From NCBI GenBank assembly GCA_945863115.1, contig CAMAYZ010000007.1, positions 1 through 64,000 of the forward strand: a stretch of 64,000 bases of DNA, given 5' to 3'. Below the pieces are notes generated by a model. It saw only the letters and a program-made list of their open reading frames with translations. It did no database searches and was not told the DNA's origin. The position numbers and the translations under genes are program-made. The DNA is from Bifidobacterium breve (GTDB taxonomy: Bacteria; Actinomycetota; Actinomycetes; Nanopelagicales; Nanopelagicaceae). The first letter of the stretch is position 1; the number at the start of each line of letters is the position of its first letter. Below, piece by piece: positions 1 to 9,166 of the stretch.

Positions 1-132
1 CAAGATGTTTTCGTTCACTACTCAGCAATTCAAGGCAACGGATACAAGTCTCTAGACGAGGGTCAAGCCGTGACATTTGAAGTAGTTCAAGGTCCAAAGG
101 GCCCACAGGCTGACGCAGTTAATCCTGCATAA
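1..132 (+). CDS. cspA: Cold-shock protein, 3' part (truncated by window start)
   Basis: Frame 1 reads [43 protein letters not shown], the CSD C-terminal half with DVFVHYSAI motif. Confidence 0.93.
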   Translation, partial: QDVFVHYSAIQGNGYKSLDEGQAVTFEVVQGPKGPQADAVNPA

Positions 133-145
133 TCAACCATTAACA

Positions 146-179
146 AAAAAAGCCTCACCTTCGGGTGGGGCTTTTTTAG
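146..179 (+). terminator. Rho-independent terminator after cspA
   Basis: aaaaaaagcctcaccttcgggtggggctttttta: GC stem (gcctcacc/ggtggggc-like) with T tract. Confidence 0.85.
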
Positions 180-192
180 TTGCACAAATTAA

Positions 193-816
193 TCAATAAC
201 CAACGTGCTTAGGAACTTCTCCGACTTTTCTCAATTTCGCAAGAACTTCTTTCGCCGGACTTAAGTCCTTGCCAGCTTTCCATGCATTCAAATATTTCCA
301 CGGAGAAATTTCTCCACGACGAACCCACCAAATTCCAGCTTTAGTCGGCCAAGAAATTCCAAAGTGCACATGTGGCGCTGTTCCTGCCGCATCCCCCGAT
401 GTTCCAACTAGTGCAATCAGTTCGCCAGCTTGAACGCGATAGCCCGGAACTACTTTTGAATAGATCTTTGAAAAGTGTGATCCGTAATATCGAACCCCGT
501 CATCACCAATCATTGACACTGAAAGTCCCCCACGAATTGCGCCATCATTATTTTTCCAAGAGTAAGTATCAATCGCATTCACTTCATCAATCACACCAGT
601 TGTTGGGGCAACAAATTCGCATCCCTTTTTTGCCAAAATGTCAGTAGCGGGATAGTCGTGATGGGCCTGCGAATACGTTGTCTTACAGCCAACAATCGGA
701 AATTCATATTTTGGTGCAGCGCTTACCGGCGTTGCCGTTCCTATTAAAATTAGGCAAATCACTGCGGATATTCGGCGCATCACGCGAGTTAGCATAGACT
801 TACCCAACCCTTGCAA
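193..816 (-). CDS. M23 family metallopeptidase (secreted)
   Basis: 207 aa ORF; N-terminal signal-like segment; HxxxD (HHDYPATD) and HVHFG motifs of LytM/M23 domain; exact start uncertain. Confidence 0.85.
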   Translation of the reverse strand: MQGLGKSMLTRVMRRISAVICLILIGTATPVSAAPKYEFPIVGCKTTYSQAHHDYPATDILAKKGCEFVAPTTGVIDEVNAIDTYSWKNNDGAIRGGLSVSMIGDDGVRYYGSHFSKIYSKVVPGYRVQAGELIALVGTSGDAAGTAPHVHFGISWPTKAGIWWVRRGEISPWKYLNAWKAGKDLSPAKEVLAKLRKVGEVPKHVGY

Positions 817-828
817 GTAAAAAACTTC

Positions 829-905
829 GGGGCGGTAGCTCAGTTGGTTAGAGCCCCGAACTCATAATTCGGTAGTCGTCGGTTCGAGCCCGACCCGCCC
901 CACCA
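829..905 (+). tRNA. tRNA-Met (anticodon CAT), encoded CCA
   Basis: Acceptor ggggcgg/ccgcccc, anticodon arm ccgaa-ctCATaa-ttcgg, T arm gtcgg-ttcgagc-ccgac, acca 3' end; G1:C72 pair argues against initiator. Confidence 0.93.
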
Positions 906-934
906 AAGAATTTAAAGCGAATTAGACTCAAGCC

Positions 935-1774
935 ATGAAACCAATCCTTTGGAACGCTGCGAAAAGTAAGAAGTGTTTAGTCGTTCCAAAATCTTATGAT
1001 CACAAATATTCCAGAGGCGTCCTCGGCGTAATTACGGGTTCTGCGCAATATCCAGGTGCTGCAGTCCTATCGACAAGAGCTTCAGTTGCAACTGGTGTTG
1101 GAATGGTTCGTTTTTATAGTTCATCAGGCTTGGCGCACTTAGTTTTGCATTCATCACCAGAAGTTGTGGTCCAACCAGGTGCTGTAACTGCGTGGGTTGC
1201 AGGGTCTGGAATCGTTGACAAGAAGTTTGATGACTACACAACCTGGCTTCGCCATCGTTGGTTTAAAGTAATTGAAAGACAGAGCGTTCCTACTATTTTG
1301 GATGCCGGTGCTTTACATCTAGCAGAGAAGTTGGAGCAGCCAACTTTGATTACTCCACACGCTGGTGAATTAGCAAAGCTGCTAAAGAACAATGGGATCA
1401 ATACTTCAGCGGATGAGATTTCAGATGACCCGAAGCGTTGGGCGCAAGAGTGTGCAGATATTTTGGGCGTTACCGTTTTGCTTAAGGGATCAAAGACTGT
1501 CGTAGCAAATAATGAAATGATTATTGAATTACCAACTGCTACGCCTTGGCTTGCAACTGCTGGTTCAGGAGATGTGTTGGCTGGGATCATTGGTTCACTC
1601 GCTGCCACTAATGAGATTGAAATTCTAAATTCAGCAAATCGGTTTGCCGAAGTCGCAGCTACCGGTGCATTCATCCATGATCGTGCGGCACGACTTACTT
1701 CAAAGGGTGGGCCAATATCGGCGACATCAATCATTGAATACATTCCTGAAGCTATTCGAAAGATTCTTGGCTAA
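935..1774 (+). CDS. nnrD: ADP-dependent NAD(P)H-hydrate dehydratase
   Basis: 279 aa; GSAQYPGAAVLS, TPHAGE, LLKGSKT, TAGSGDVLAG motifs of the YjeF C-terminal/carbohydrate kinase-like family. Confidence 0.88.
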   Translation: MKPILWNAAKSKKCLVVPKSYDHKYSRGVLGVITGSAQYPGAAVLSTRASVATGVGMVRFYSSSGLAHLVLHSSPEVVVQPGAVTAWVAGSGIVDKKFDDYTTWLRHRWFKVIERQSVPTILDAGALHLAEKLEQPTLITPHAGELAKLLKNNGINTSADEISDDPKRWAQECADILGVTVLLKGSKTVVANNEMIIELPTATPWLATAGSGDVLAGIIGSLAATNEIEILNSANRFAEVAATGAFIHDRAARLTSKGGPISATSIIEYIPEAIRKILG

Positions 1775-1784
1775 GGTTTAGCAC

Positions 1785-2144
1785 ATGGCTAATAAGTATG
1801 AATTGATTTCGAATCAAGCAACGCCAATTGTTTTAGAGCCAGAAAATAGCCTTAAGTTAAAGACTCTGCTTAATTCAGGTAAGTCCTCTGGCGCAATCAG
1901 CGCTACTGAAGTTGAAATATCAGGTGAGCATCGCAGGCTTCGAACTAATTCAATTCTGCGCACATATTATTTAGTTTCTGGAAGCCTTGAATTTGAGATT
2001 GATGGTGAAACCGGAATCAGCATGAAGCCTGGTGACGCTCTTACCTTGCAGAAAAATTGCGAATATAGCCTCAAAGGAAGCGCGAAATACTTGGTTATCA
2101 ATACACCGGCATTTAAAGATGGAGACGACACTTACCTGATGTAA
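1785..2144 (+). CDS. Cupin-domain protein
   Basis: 119 aa; YYLVSGSLEFEIDGETGISMKPGDALTL cupin-like motif. Confidence 0.65.
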   Translation: MANKYELISNQATPIVLEPENSLKLKTLLNSGKSSGAISATEVEISGEHRRLRTNSILRTYYLVSGSLEFEIDGETGISMKPGDALTLQKNCEYSLKGSAKYLVINTPAFKDGDDTYLM

Positions 2145-2899
2145 GTAGCACCGTTTACATCAAATGTCGTGCCGGTCATCTGTTTGTTCTTGCCTGTAGC
2201 GAGGAAAGCGACCAAATTCGCGATTTCACTTGGCGGAACCCACTCGCCCATCGACAGCGTTGCAGTAACTGCATCTTCGCCGCCTAAAGATTTGGCTGAT
2301 GCTTCAGACATTGCAGTTCTCACAATTCCAGGTGAAATCAAATAGGCATAGATTCCATCTTTTGCGTATGCGCGAGCCACTGTTTTTAAGAGCGCAGCAA
2401 TTACAGATTTTGATGCGGCATAGCCACCGAGTTTCGGATTTCCAGATCCGCGATGTGCGGCCCAACTTGAAATACCAATTATGTTTCCTCCACCATTTGC
2501 AAGGAAATGAATTACTGCTTCACGAATCAAAAATGCTGGTGATGTTGCGTTCACCGCTAATGCGTCATTCCAAGCCTTGCCCCAAACTTCGACTGGTTCA
2601 GTGATTGCGGCTTCAGGCATGATCGCGGCATTTGGAATTAAAACGTCAATGCGGCCCTTCCAAGCCAGGGCTTTCTGCCAAAGTTCTAAATAACTATCTG
2701 GTTGACTTAAATCAACGCTGATTAAAAACTTGCGATCCTCTGGAATATTTTTAGTTGCATCCTGTGCGCCTTGCGCATCTTTCCCATAGTGTGCAATTAC
2801 AGATGCACCGCATCGCCCCAGAGTTGCCGCGATTTCACTACCGATGCCCTTTGAAGTGCCGGTAACTAAAATAACTTTGCCAGTTAAGTCTTCGCTCAC
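2132..2899 (-). CDS. SDR family oxidoreductase
   Basis: 255 aa; TGTSKGIG cofactor motif, S..YAASK active site; paralogue of 15548..16315 (shared WGKAW/WDKGW, YAASK, NGATYIR/NGASYIR). Confidence 0.88.
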   Translation of the reverse strand: MSEDLTGKVILVTGTSKGIGSEIAATLGRCGASVIAHYGKDAQGAQDATKNIPEDRKFLISVDLSQPDSYLELWQKALAWKGRIDVLIPNAAIMPEAAITEPVEVWGKAWNDALAVNATSPAFLIREAVIHFLANGGGNIIGISSWAAHRGSGNPKLGGYAASKSVIAALLKTVARAYAKDGIYAYLISPGIVRTAMSEASAKSLGGEDAVTATLSMGEWVPPSEIANLVAFLATGKNKQMTGTTFDVNGATYIR

Positions 2900-3015
2900 T
2901 TTATTTTCCCCCAGAGAAATCCTATAAATCCCAGCTGCATTAACCTATGATAGAGATTATTGAGCGTTATGGAAGAATAATCTATAGATTTATTTATTTG
3001 GTCAGGAGTTGTTAG

Positions 3016-4749
3016 GTGCGAGTCAAGGTTAAGGGTGTAGATGCTTACGGACCTCCTTGCACATTTGAATTTAACGGCAAAAAACAAGATGGCGTAATTG
3101 GCGATTCGATTGCATCGGCGCTGATCAATTCTGGTGAATATGGACTTAGAAATACTGAAGGAACTGAGAAACGTGGAGTTTTCTGCGGAATGGGCGTCTG
3201 TAATGAATGCCTAGTAAATGTAAATGGCGAAGAAGGTTTACTCGCCTGCATGACGCAACTTAAGCCTGAGATGAAAATTACTAATCAGAGACAACATATT
3301 TCAAAACCAAACTTTGAATCCGAACCAGAGATTGAACAATTACCTGAAATTGCGTTATCCCCTGATGTTCTAATTATTGGTGCGGGGCCAGCAGGTATGA
3401 GTGTTGCAGCTAAGTTAGGCAACGCTGGAAAGCAAGTTCTATTGATCGACGAACGTAAAGCATCTGGTGGTCAATATTTTAAACAACCTGCAACTGACTT
3501 CCAGGTTTCAGAAGCGAAGCTAGATTCGCAATATCGCAAAGGTAAGGCGCTAATAAGAAAATTTGAAAAGAGTGGTGCTAAGTCGCTATTCAATATGAAA
3601 ATTTGGGGCGTCTTCGGACCAGAGAAATTTCTAGGTTATGACAACACCAATAGATATGTGATTACTCCAAAGCACATTGTCATCGCTACGGGCGCCTTTG
3701 AACGCGGTTTAGTGTTTCCGGGTTGGACGCTTCCTGGCGTGCTGACGACTGGAGCTGGTCAATCTTTGTTGCGCAGCTACCAAGTATCCGCTGGTAATCG
3801 AGTTGCAATTGCAGGAAATGGTCCCCTTAATTTACAACTTGCAGCTGAATTAATCCGTGCCGGCGTTGATGTTGCAGCGATTGCTGAAAGTGCAAAGTTA
3901 TTTAATGTAAAGAATTTAATCTTGGGTGGGCTGCTGTTTCTTAGATCCCCAAAGCTGGCTTTAACTGGGGTTGGCTATGTTTTAACTATTGCACGAGCGA
4001 AGACCAAGATTTTACCGGGCTATGTAGTCACAAGAGTTGATGGCAAGGAAACAGTGGAATCTGTTGAGTTCAAAAAATTAGATAAATCCTCGGCCAAATC
4101 CTTTAAAATTGATGCAATAACAATTGGCTATGGATTTATTCCTTCAAATGAAATTGCTCGAGCACTTGGCTGCGATCATGAAGTTCACGAGCGCTGGGGT
4201 TATTTAGGTGCGAAGAAGTCTTTTGTTGGTTCTACAAATATTCCTAACGTTTGGATTGCTGGTGACGGCTCAGGAATAAATGGCGCTCAAGTGGCGCAAT
4301 CTAGCGGAAATCTTCTTGCATATGCGCTGCTAGCCCAAGAAGGCGTGCGCAAATCGCTATCGGATCGACTATCTAACCTTGTAAGTAATTTTCAACTACG
4401 AAATCAACTTGGCTTCCAGAAAGTTTTATGGAAGATATTTGATGCTCCGATATTAACGGATGAATTAGCTGAAGAAGAGACTGTGGTTTGTCGTTGTCTA
4501 AGCATTAGTTATTCCCAAATTAAAGCTGGTATTTCTGACGATACTTTAAGTGCTGGCGCTTCGAAGCGTATAAGTCGAGTTGGTATGGGCCGTTGTCAGG
4601 GACGTTATTGCTCGCCGGTAATCCAGAAGCTAATTGCGGAAAATTCTGGTTGCGAAATAGATGAGCGTTCTGGATTCGCCCCTCAGATGCCGATCAAGCC
4701 AGTTGAAATTGGTGTCATTGCATACTCCCAAGAATCTTCAAATGAGTAG
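3016..4749 (+). CDS. Fused 2Fe-2S ferredoxin (HcnA-like) + FAD/NAD(P) oxidoreductase + BFD-like 2Fe-2S protein (HcnB / D-hydroxyproline or opine oxidase alpha-like)
   Basis: 577 aa; N-term CGMGVCNEC..C, then DVLIIGAGPAGM Rossmann motif, second GNGPLN motif, C-term CRC...GRCQGRYC. Confidence 0.87.
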   Translation: MRVKVKGVDAYGPPCTFEFNGKKQDGVIGDSIASALINSGEYGLRNTEGTEKRGVFCGMGVCNECLVNVNGEEGLLACMTQLKPEMKITNQRQHISKPNFESEPEIEQLPEIALSPDVLIIGAGPAGMSVAAKLGNAGKQVLLIDERKASGGQYFKQPATDFQVSEAKLDSQYRKGKALIRKFEKSGAKSLFNMKIWGVFGPEKFLGYDNTNRYVITPKHIVIATGAFERGLVFPGWTLPGVLTTGAGQSLLRSYQVSAGNRVAIAGNGPLNLQLAAELIRAGVDVAAIAESAKLFNVKNLILGGLLFLRSPKLALTGVGYVLTIARAKTKILPGYVVTRVDGKETVESVEFKKLDKSSAKSFKIDAITIGYGFIPSNEIARALGCDHEVHERWGYLGAKKSFVGSTNIPNVWIAGDGSGINGAQVAQSSGNLLAYALLAQEGVRKSLSDRLSNLVSNFQLRNQLGFQKVLWKIFDAPILTDELAEEETVVCRCLSISYSQIKAGISDDTLSAGASKRISRVGMGRCQGRYCSPVIQKLIAENSGCEIDERSGFAPQMPIKPVEIGVIAYSQESSNE

Positions 4750-5623
4750 ACGTGGCTTATTTCTCTTTATAGGTAGCAGCATCGTCGGAGGCTTGCCCTG
4801 GATTTTCACAAAAATTCTTCTGGAAAGATTTCAACCGAGCAGCATCGTTTTAGTTCGCGCGCTAGTTGCTGGATTAGTAATGCTTGTCTATTCAATGCAA
4901 CAGAAGACTTTATTTGCTGCTCTAAGGAAGTGGCCTTGGATTTTGGTATTCGCACTAATTCAAATGACAATTCCCTGGTGGCTAACTAGTTACGCCCAGA
5001 AGAGCATCGACACCACTGTTGTTGGTTTGTTGATGGCGACTATTCCAATTTTCGCTCTACTTTTTGCATTTATCGAACGGGAACATAGCGCAATTACTCG
5101 ACCTCGGATCGCAGGTGTTATCACGGGAATTATTGGCGTGGCATTTCTGATTGGAATTGATGCCGCTATTGGTAAGTCAGAGATAGGGAAAGTTTTACTT
5201 GTTGTTTTATGCACTATGGGATTTGCTTACGGTCCACGAATAGTGCGTCGACATCTTTCGGAAGTTCCAACGTCAGGAGTTCTTGCAGTTGCCCTGATGT
5301 TTTCCGCCGCGATTTGGTTTGTTCCTGGTGCAACAAGTTGGCCTTCAGATAGCCTGCAAACTAGATATGTAGTCGCAGCGTTGGCTGTCTCCCTACTTTG
5401 CACTGCAATCGGTTTCATAATTTACCTTGAAGCAATCAAGGAAATCGGACCACAAAACATCGCGCTACTAGCTTTCACCAATCCAATCGTCTCAATTTCA
5501 ATCGGTGTTCTCTTTGCGCACGAATCAATTTCTCTGGGCTTGATTGTTGGATTCCCAATCATCATGTTGGGCATTTATCTTTCAACATCGAAGAAATTGA
5601 GTACTCAACCCCTGCCAATTTAA
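4742..5623 (+). CDS. EamA/DMT family transporter
   Basis: ORF track starts at 4661, but ATG at 4742 overlaps the upstream stop by 8 bp and begins MSRRGLFLFIGSSIVGGLPWIFTKI; about 10 hydrophobic segments. Confidence 0.82.
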   Translation: MSRRGLFLFIGSSIVGGLPWIFTKILLERFQPSSIVLVRALVAGLVMLVYSMQQKTLFAALRKWPWILVFALIQMTIPWWLTSYAQKSIDTTVVGLLMATIPIFALLFAFIEREHSAITRPRIAGVITGIIGVAFLIGIDAAIGKSEIGKVLLVVLCTMGFAYGPRIVRRHLSEVPTSGVLAVALMFSAAIWFVPGATSWPSDSLQTRYVVAALAVSLLCTAIGFIIYLEAIKEIGPQNIALLAFTNPIVSISIGVLFAHESISLGLIVGFPIIMLGIYLSTSKKLSTQPLPI

Positions 5624-5679
5624 GTATCGTTCTACTATTGCGTTAAGGAAATTGAAACAGGAAACATTTAGGGAGACTT

Positions 5680-6462
5680 GTGGACGAAAAAGACTTAGCT
5701 AGATCTAAAGACTACGTGCAATCTCTGGGGCGCGGTCTTGCAATCATGAAAATATTTAGCGAAGAAAATCCAAGACTTACTCTCTCTGAAGTTGCTGAAC
5801 TAACTGGATACACCCGTGCTACTGCAAGAAGATTTTTACTAACTCTAGAAGCTCTCGGCTATGTAGGCAGCACCGAGCGACATTTCTTTTTGAAATCTCA
5901 AGTGCTGACTCTTGGTTATGCCTATCTATCCTCATTCAGTCTGATCTCAACAACACAGATGCATCTTGAAGAATTGTCAGCAGATTTAAGAGAATCCTGT
6001 TCTGCATCAGTGCTTGAGGGCGAGAATGTAATTTATGTCTGTCGCGTGACTGCAAACCGCATCATGACAATTAACTTGGCGGTCGGTACCCAACTTCCGG
6101 CATATTGCACTTCTATGGGACGAGTCTTACTTGCTTCGATGAAACCAGCTGAAATTGATTCCTACTTCAAGAATGCAAAACTAGAGAAGCTAACTCCGAA
6201 AACTGTAGTTGAAGAAGCAAAGCTTCGAACAATTATTGAAGAAGTCCGTAAAAATGGATATTCAATAGTTTCCGAAGAGTTAGAAGAGGGTCTGGAATCT
6301 GTCTCGGTTCCTATTCATGGGAAAGATGGAAAAGTCTTAGCCGCGGCAAATATCAGTGCTCATGCTGCGCGAGTGAGTATCGATCAACTGCAGAACGAGT
6401 TCCTTCCAAAACTCAAAAAAAGCGTAAAGGACATCGAAAAAGCTCTTGCAATGCAGTCTTAA
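5680..6462 (+). CDS. IclR family transcriptional regulator
   Basis: 260 aa; VQSLGRGLAIMKIFSEENPRLTLSEVAELTGYTRATARRFLLTLEALGYV wHTH and IclR effector domain. Confidence 0.92.
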   Translation: MDEKDLARSKDYVQSLGRGLAIMKIFSEENPRLTLSEVAELTGYTRATARRFLLTLEALGYVGSTERHFFLKSQVLTLGYAYLSSFSLISTTQMHLEELSADLRESCSASVLEGENVIYVCRVTANRIMTINLAVGTQLPAYCTSMGRVLLASMKPAEIDSYFKNAKLEKLTPKTVVEEAKLRTIIEEVRKNGYSIVSEELEEGLESVSVPIHGKDGKVLAAANISAHAARVSIDQLQNEFLPKLKKSVKDIEKALAMQS

Positions 6463-6550
6463 TAGGTGTTTTATCAAAATAGGCTAGACACCTCTTTATG
6501 GAGTCGCTAGATTTGAAGCAGTCTAATTTCCGCATAGCGAACAAATAGGG

Positions 6551-7948
6551 ATGGCAATTTCAATGAGCAAAGATTCGGGACTTTCACTTACCGAAAAAGA
6601 TACGAGCTACTTTTTCCATCCATTTACTGCGCTGAAGTCGCACGAATCAACTGGTGGAAAAATTATCGTTGAGGGAAAAGGTTCGACGCTAACCGACAGC
6701 GAAGGCAATAAATTTCTCGATGCTATGGCCGGTTTATGGTGTGTAAATCTTGGCTATGGCAATACTGAACTTGCTGACACCATTCATGATCAGGTTAAAA
6801 AGCTCTCTTATTACCATACCTTCTCTGGAATGAGCACGGACTTAGCTGCTCAACTTTCAGAACGAATAATTAATATGTGCCCAGTTCCAATGTCAAAAGT
6901 TTTCTTTGGTAATAGCGGGTCAGATGCAAATGACACCCATGCAAAAATTATTTGGTTTTACAACAACGCATTAGGAAGACCCGATAAGAAGAAAATTATT
7001 TCTCGCCATCGTGGCTATCACGGAGTAACTGTCCTATCTGCCGGGTTAACAGGATTATCAAATCTTCATGATGGATTTGATTTACCTCTTCCAATGATCA
7101 GACATGTGCGTCCGCCACACCGACTATGGGAGAAAGCACCTGGTGCAACTGATGCGGAATTCTCACAAACTTTGGCCGATGAATTAGAAGCCCTAATTGT
7201 TAAAGAGGGCCCAGATACCGTTGCAGCATTTATTGCCGAGCCAGTGCAAGCTGCGGGTGGTGTAATTGTTCCGCCAAGTGAATATTTCCCAGCGATTCAG
7301 AAGGTCTTGAAGAAATATGATGTTCTGCTCATAGCCGATGAGGTTGTAACTGCATTCGGTCGTCTTGGAAAAATGTTTGGAACCAGCGTTGTTGGCATGG
7401 AACCTGATCTAATGACAATTGCTAAGGGTTTAACTTCGGCCTACATCCCGCTTTCTGGATCAATTGTTTCCGAGAAGGTTTGGAACGTATTGCGTGACGG
7501 TAGCGAAAAATACGGTGCCTTCGGCCACGGTTATACATATTCAGCACACCCGTTAGCAGCTGCTTGTGCATTGAAAACTTTAGAGATAGTCGAACGCGAT
7601 AACTATGTAGGCAAAGCTGAGAAGCAAGGAAAACTTTTACACCAACTTCTACAAACTCATTTTGCAGATCATCCACTTGTTGGCGAAATTCGTGGCCAAG
7701 GTTTAATCGGCGCCGTCGAATTAGTTGCAAATCGCGATAAGCCAGAGGCCTTTGATCCTTCGCTCAAGATTGCACCAAGAGTTGCTAAGCGTTCAATGGA
7801 GTTAGGCGTTATCACTCGAGCACTTCCAGCGGCAGATACCGTTGCATTCTCACCACCATTCATTGTTACTGATTCTGAACTCGAAACTATGGTGAGAACA
7901 GTTCGCAAGGCAGTCGATGAAATCGGCAAAGAAATCGGACGCATGTAA
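6551..7948 (+). CDS. Class III (omega) PLP aminotransferase
   Basis: 465 aa; GLWCVNLGYG, FFGNSGSDANDTH, LLIADEVVTAFGRLG, MTIAKGLTSAYIPLS (PLP Lys). Confidence 0.92.
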   Translation: MAISMSKDSGLSLTEKDTSYFFHPFTALKSHESTGGKIIVEGKGSTLTDSEGNKFLDAMAGLWCVNLGYGNTELADTIHDQVKKLSYYHTFSGMSTDLAAQLSERIINMCPVPMSKVFFGNSGSDANDTHAKIIWFYNNALGRPDKKKIISRHRGYHGVTVLSAGLTGLSNLHDGFDLPLPMIRHVRPPHRLWEKAPGATDAEFSQTLADELEALIVKEGPDTVAAFIAEPVQAAGGVIVPPSEYFPAIQKVLKKYDVLLIADEVVTAFGRLGKMFGTSVVGMEPDLMTIAKGLTSAYIPLSGSIVSEKVWNVLRDGSEKYGAFGHGYTYSAHPLAAACALKTLEIVERDNYVGKAEKQGKLLHQLLQTHFADHPLVGEIRGQGLIGAVELVANRDKPEAFDPSLKIAPRVAKRSMELGVITRALPAADTVAFSPPFIVTDSELETMVRTVRKAVDEIGKEIGRM

Positions 7949-7951
7949 TAA

Positions 7952-9139
7952 ATGCAAAAGCCTGGTGTTTTGAAGATTGGATTTTTGATAAATCCAATTG
8001 CAGGCATGGGCGGCAAAGTTGGTCTCCATGGAACTGATGATTCATTGGCCGAGCGCGCTAAAGAGCTTGGCGCAAAGAGCGTCTCAACAGAGCGAGCTTC
8101 GAGAGCGATTATGGCCCTGCTCCCCCAACTCGAAAAAATTTCTTTTTATGCACCATCTAAATCAATGGGATCAGATTTGCTTCAATCCTTAAATGTTGGT
8201 CATCAGACAATCTATGAAACCGACAGCCTTAATACTTCCTCGGAAGATACAAAAGCAGCAGCTCTTGCCTTTCAAGCAAATGGTGTCGATTTAATTCTCT
8301 TCGCTGGTGGAGATGGAACTGCACGGGATATTTTCTCAGTTGTTGGTGAATCTATTCCAATCTTGGGAATTCCCGCTGGCGTAAAAATGCGAAGTGGCGT
8401 CTTCGCTAATTATCCAGAAGAAGCGGCCGAGATTATTCTTGATGCGATTGCTTCGATTGAAAACGGTAAAGAAATAGCCTTTATTAGTACTGAGGTTTTA
8501 GACCTTACAGATTCAGAACTCGATTACTCGCAATCTCATTACTTTGGCAGTGCTAAAACTTTTCTCGCACCAAGCAAAATAACTAGCCCCAAAGTTAATT
8601 CCAATGCAAGCAGCGATGTTGCACTAAAGGAATTAACAAGGCATTTGGCTACTGAGATTTCTAAAGATCGGCTCTATTTTTTCGGCCCAGGAAGAAGTGC
8701 CAAGTTAATCTTAAATGAATTAGGCGTTACCGATTTAGATCATTCGCTAGCCGGTGTAGATGCCCTTTTTAATGGCAAACTCATTGGAAAGGATCTAGAT
8801 GAGAGCGAGATTCTTGAACTCATAAGTTCACATTCAAAAGTCGCGGGGCCATTTATCTTTCTAGGCGTTATCGGTGGACAAGGGTTCTTGCTGGGCAGAG
8901 GTAATCAGCAATTGAGCCACGAGGTCATGTCCCGCATTGGGGCAGAGAATGCATTTGTATTAGCGAGTGCCAGCAAAATGACCGGAACCGTGCCAACCCG
9001 GCTTTACGTGGACTTTGAAGATGCACTTTCGGAGAAGCTATTCCCAGATTTTATTCAAGTTCACGTTGCGAAAAATCGCACCCTGGTATGTAAAGTTGTC
9101 TCATCGGGATTAGCTACAACGAACGTTAGAGCTAGTTGA
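7952..9139 (+). CDS. ATP-NAD kinase family / AcoX-like protein
   Basis: 395 aa; IGFLINPIAGMGGKVGLHGTDD and FAGGDGTARDI motifs. Confidence 0.82.
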   Translation: MQKPGVLKIGFLINPIAGMGGKVGLHGTDDSLAERAKELGAKSVSTERASRAIMALLPQLEKISFYAPSKSMGSDLLQSLNVGHQTIYETDSLNTSSEDTKAAALAFQANGVDLILFAGGDGTARDIFSVVGESIPILGIPAGVKMRSGVFANYPEEAAEIILDAIASIENGKEIAFISTEVLDLTDSELDYSQSHYFGSAKTFLAPSKITSPKVNSNASSDVALKELTRHLATEISKDRLYFFGPGRSAKLILNELGVTDLDHSLAGVDALFNGKLIGKDLDESEILELISSHSKVAGPFIFLGVIGGQGFLLGRGNQQLSHEVMSRIGAENAFVLASASKMTGTVPTRLYVDFEDALSEKLFPDFIQVHVAKNRTLVCKVVSSGLATTNVRAS

Positions 9140-9166
9140 TATGTTCGCAGACCTGAAAGGAAACCA

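Noticed and set aside
1234-1743. 169-aa - strand ORF opposite nnrD
   Set aside because: Shadow ORF of a motif-supported CDS.
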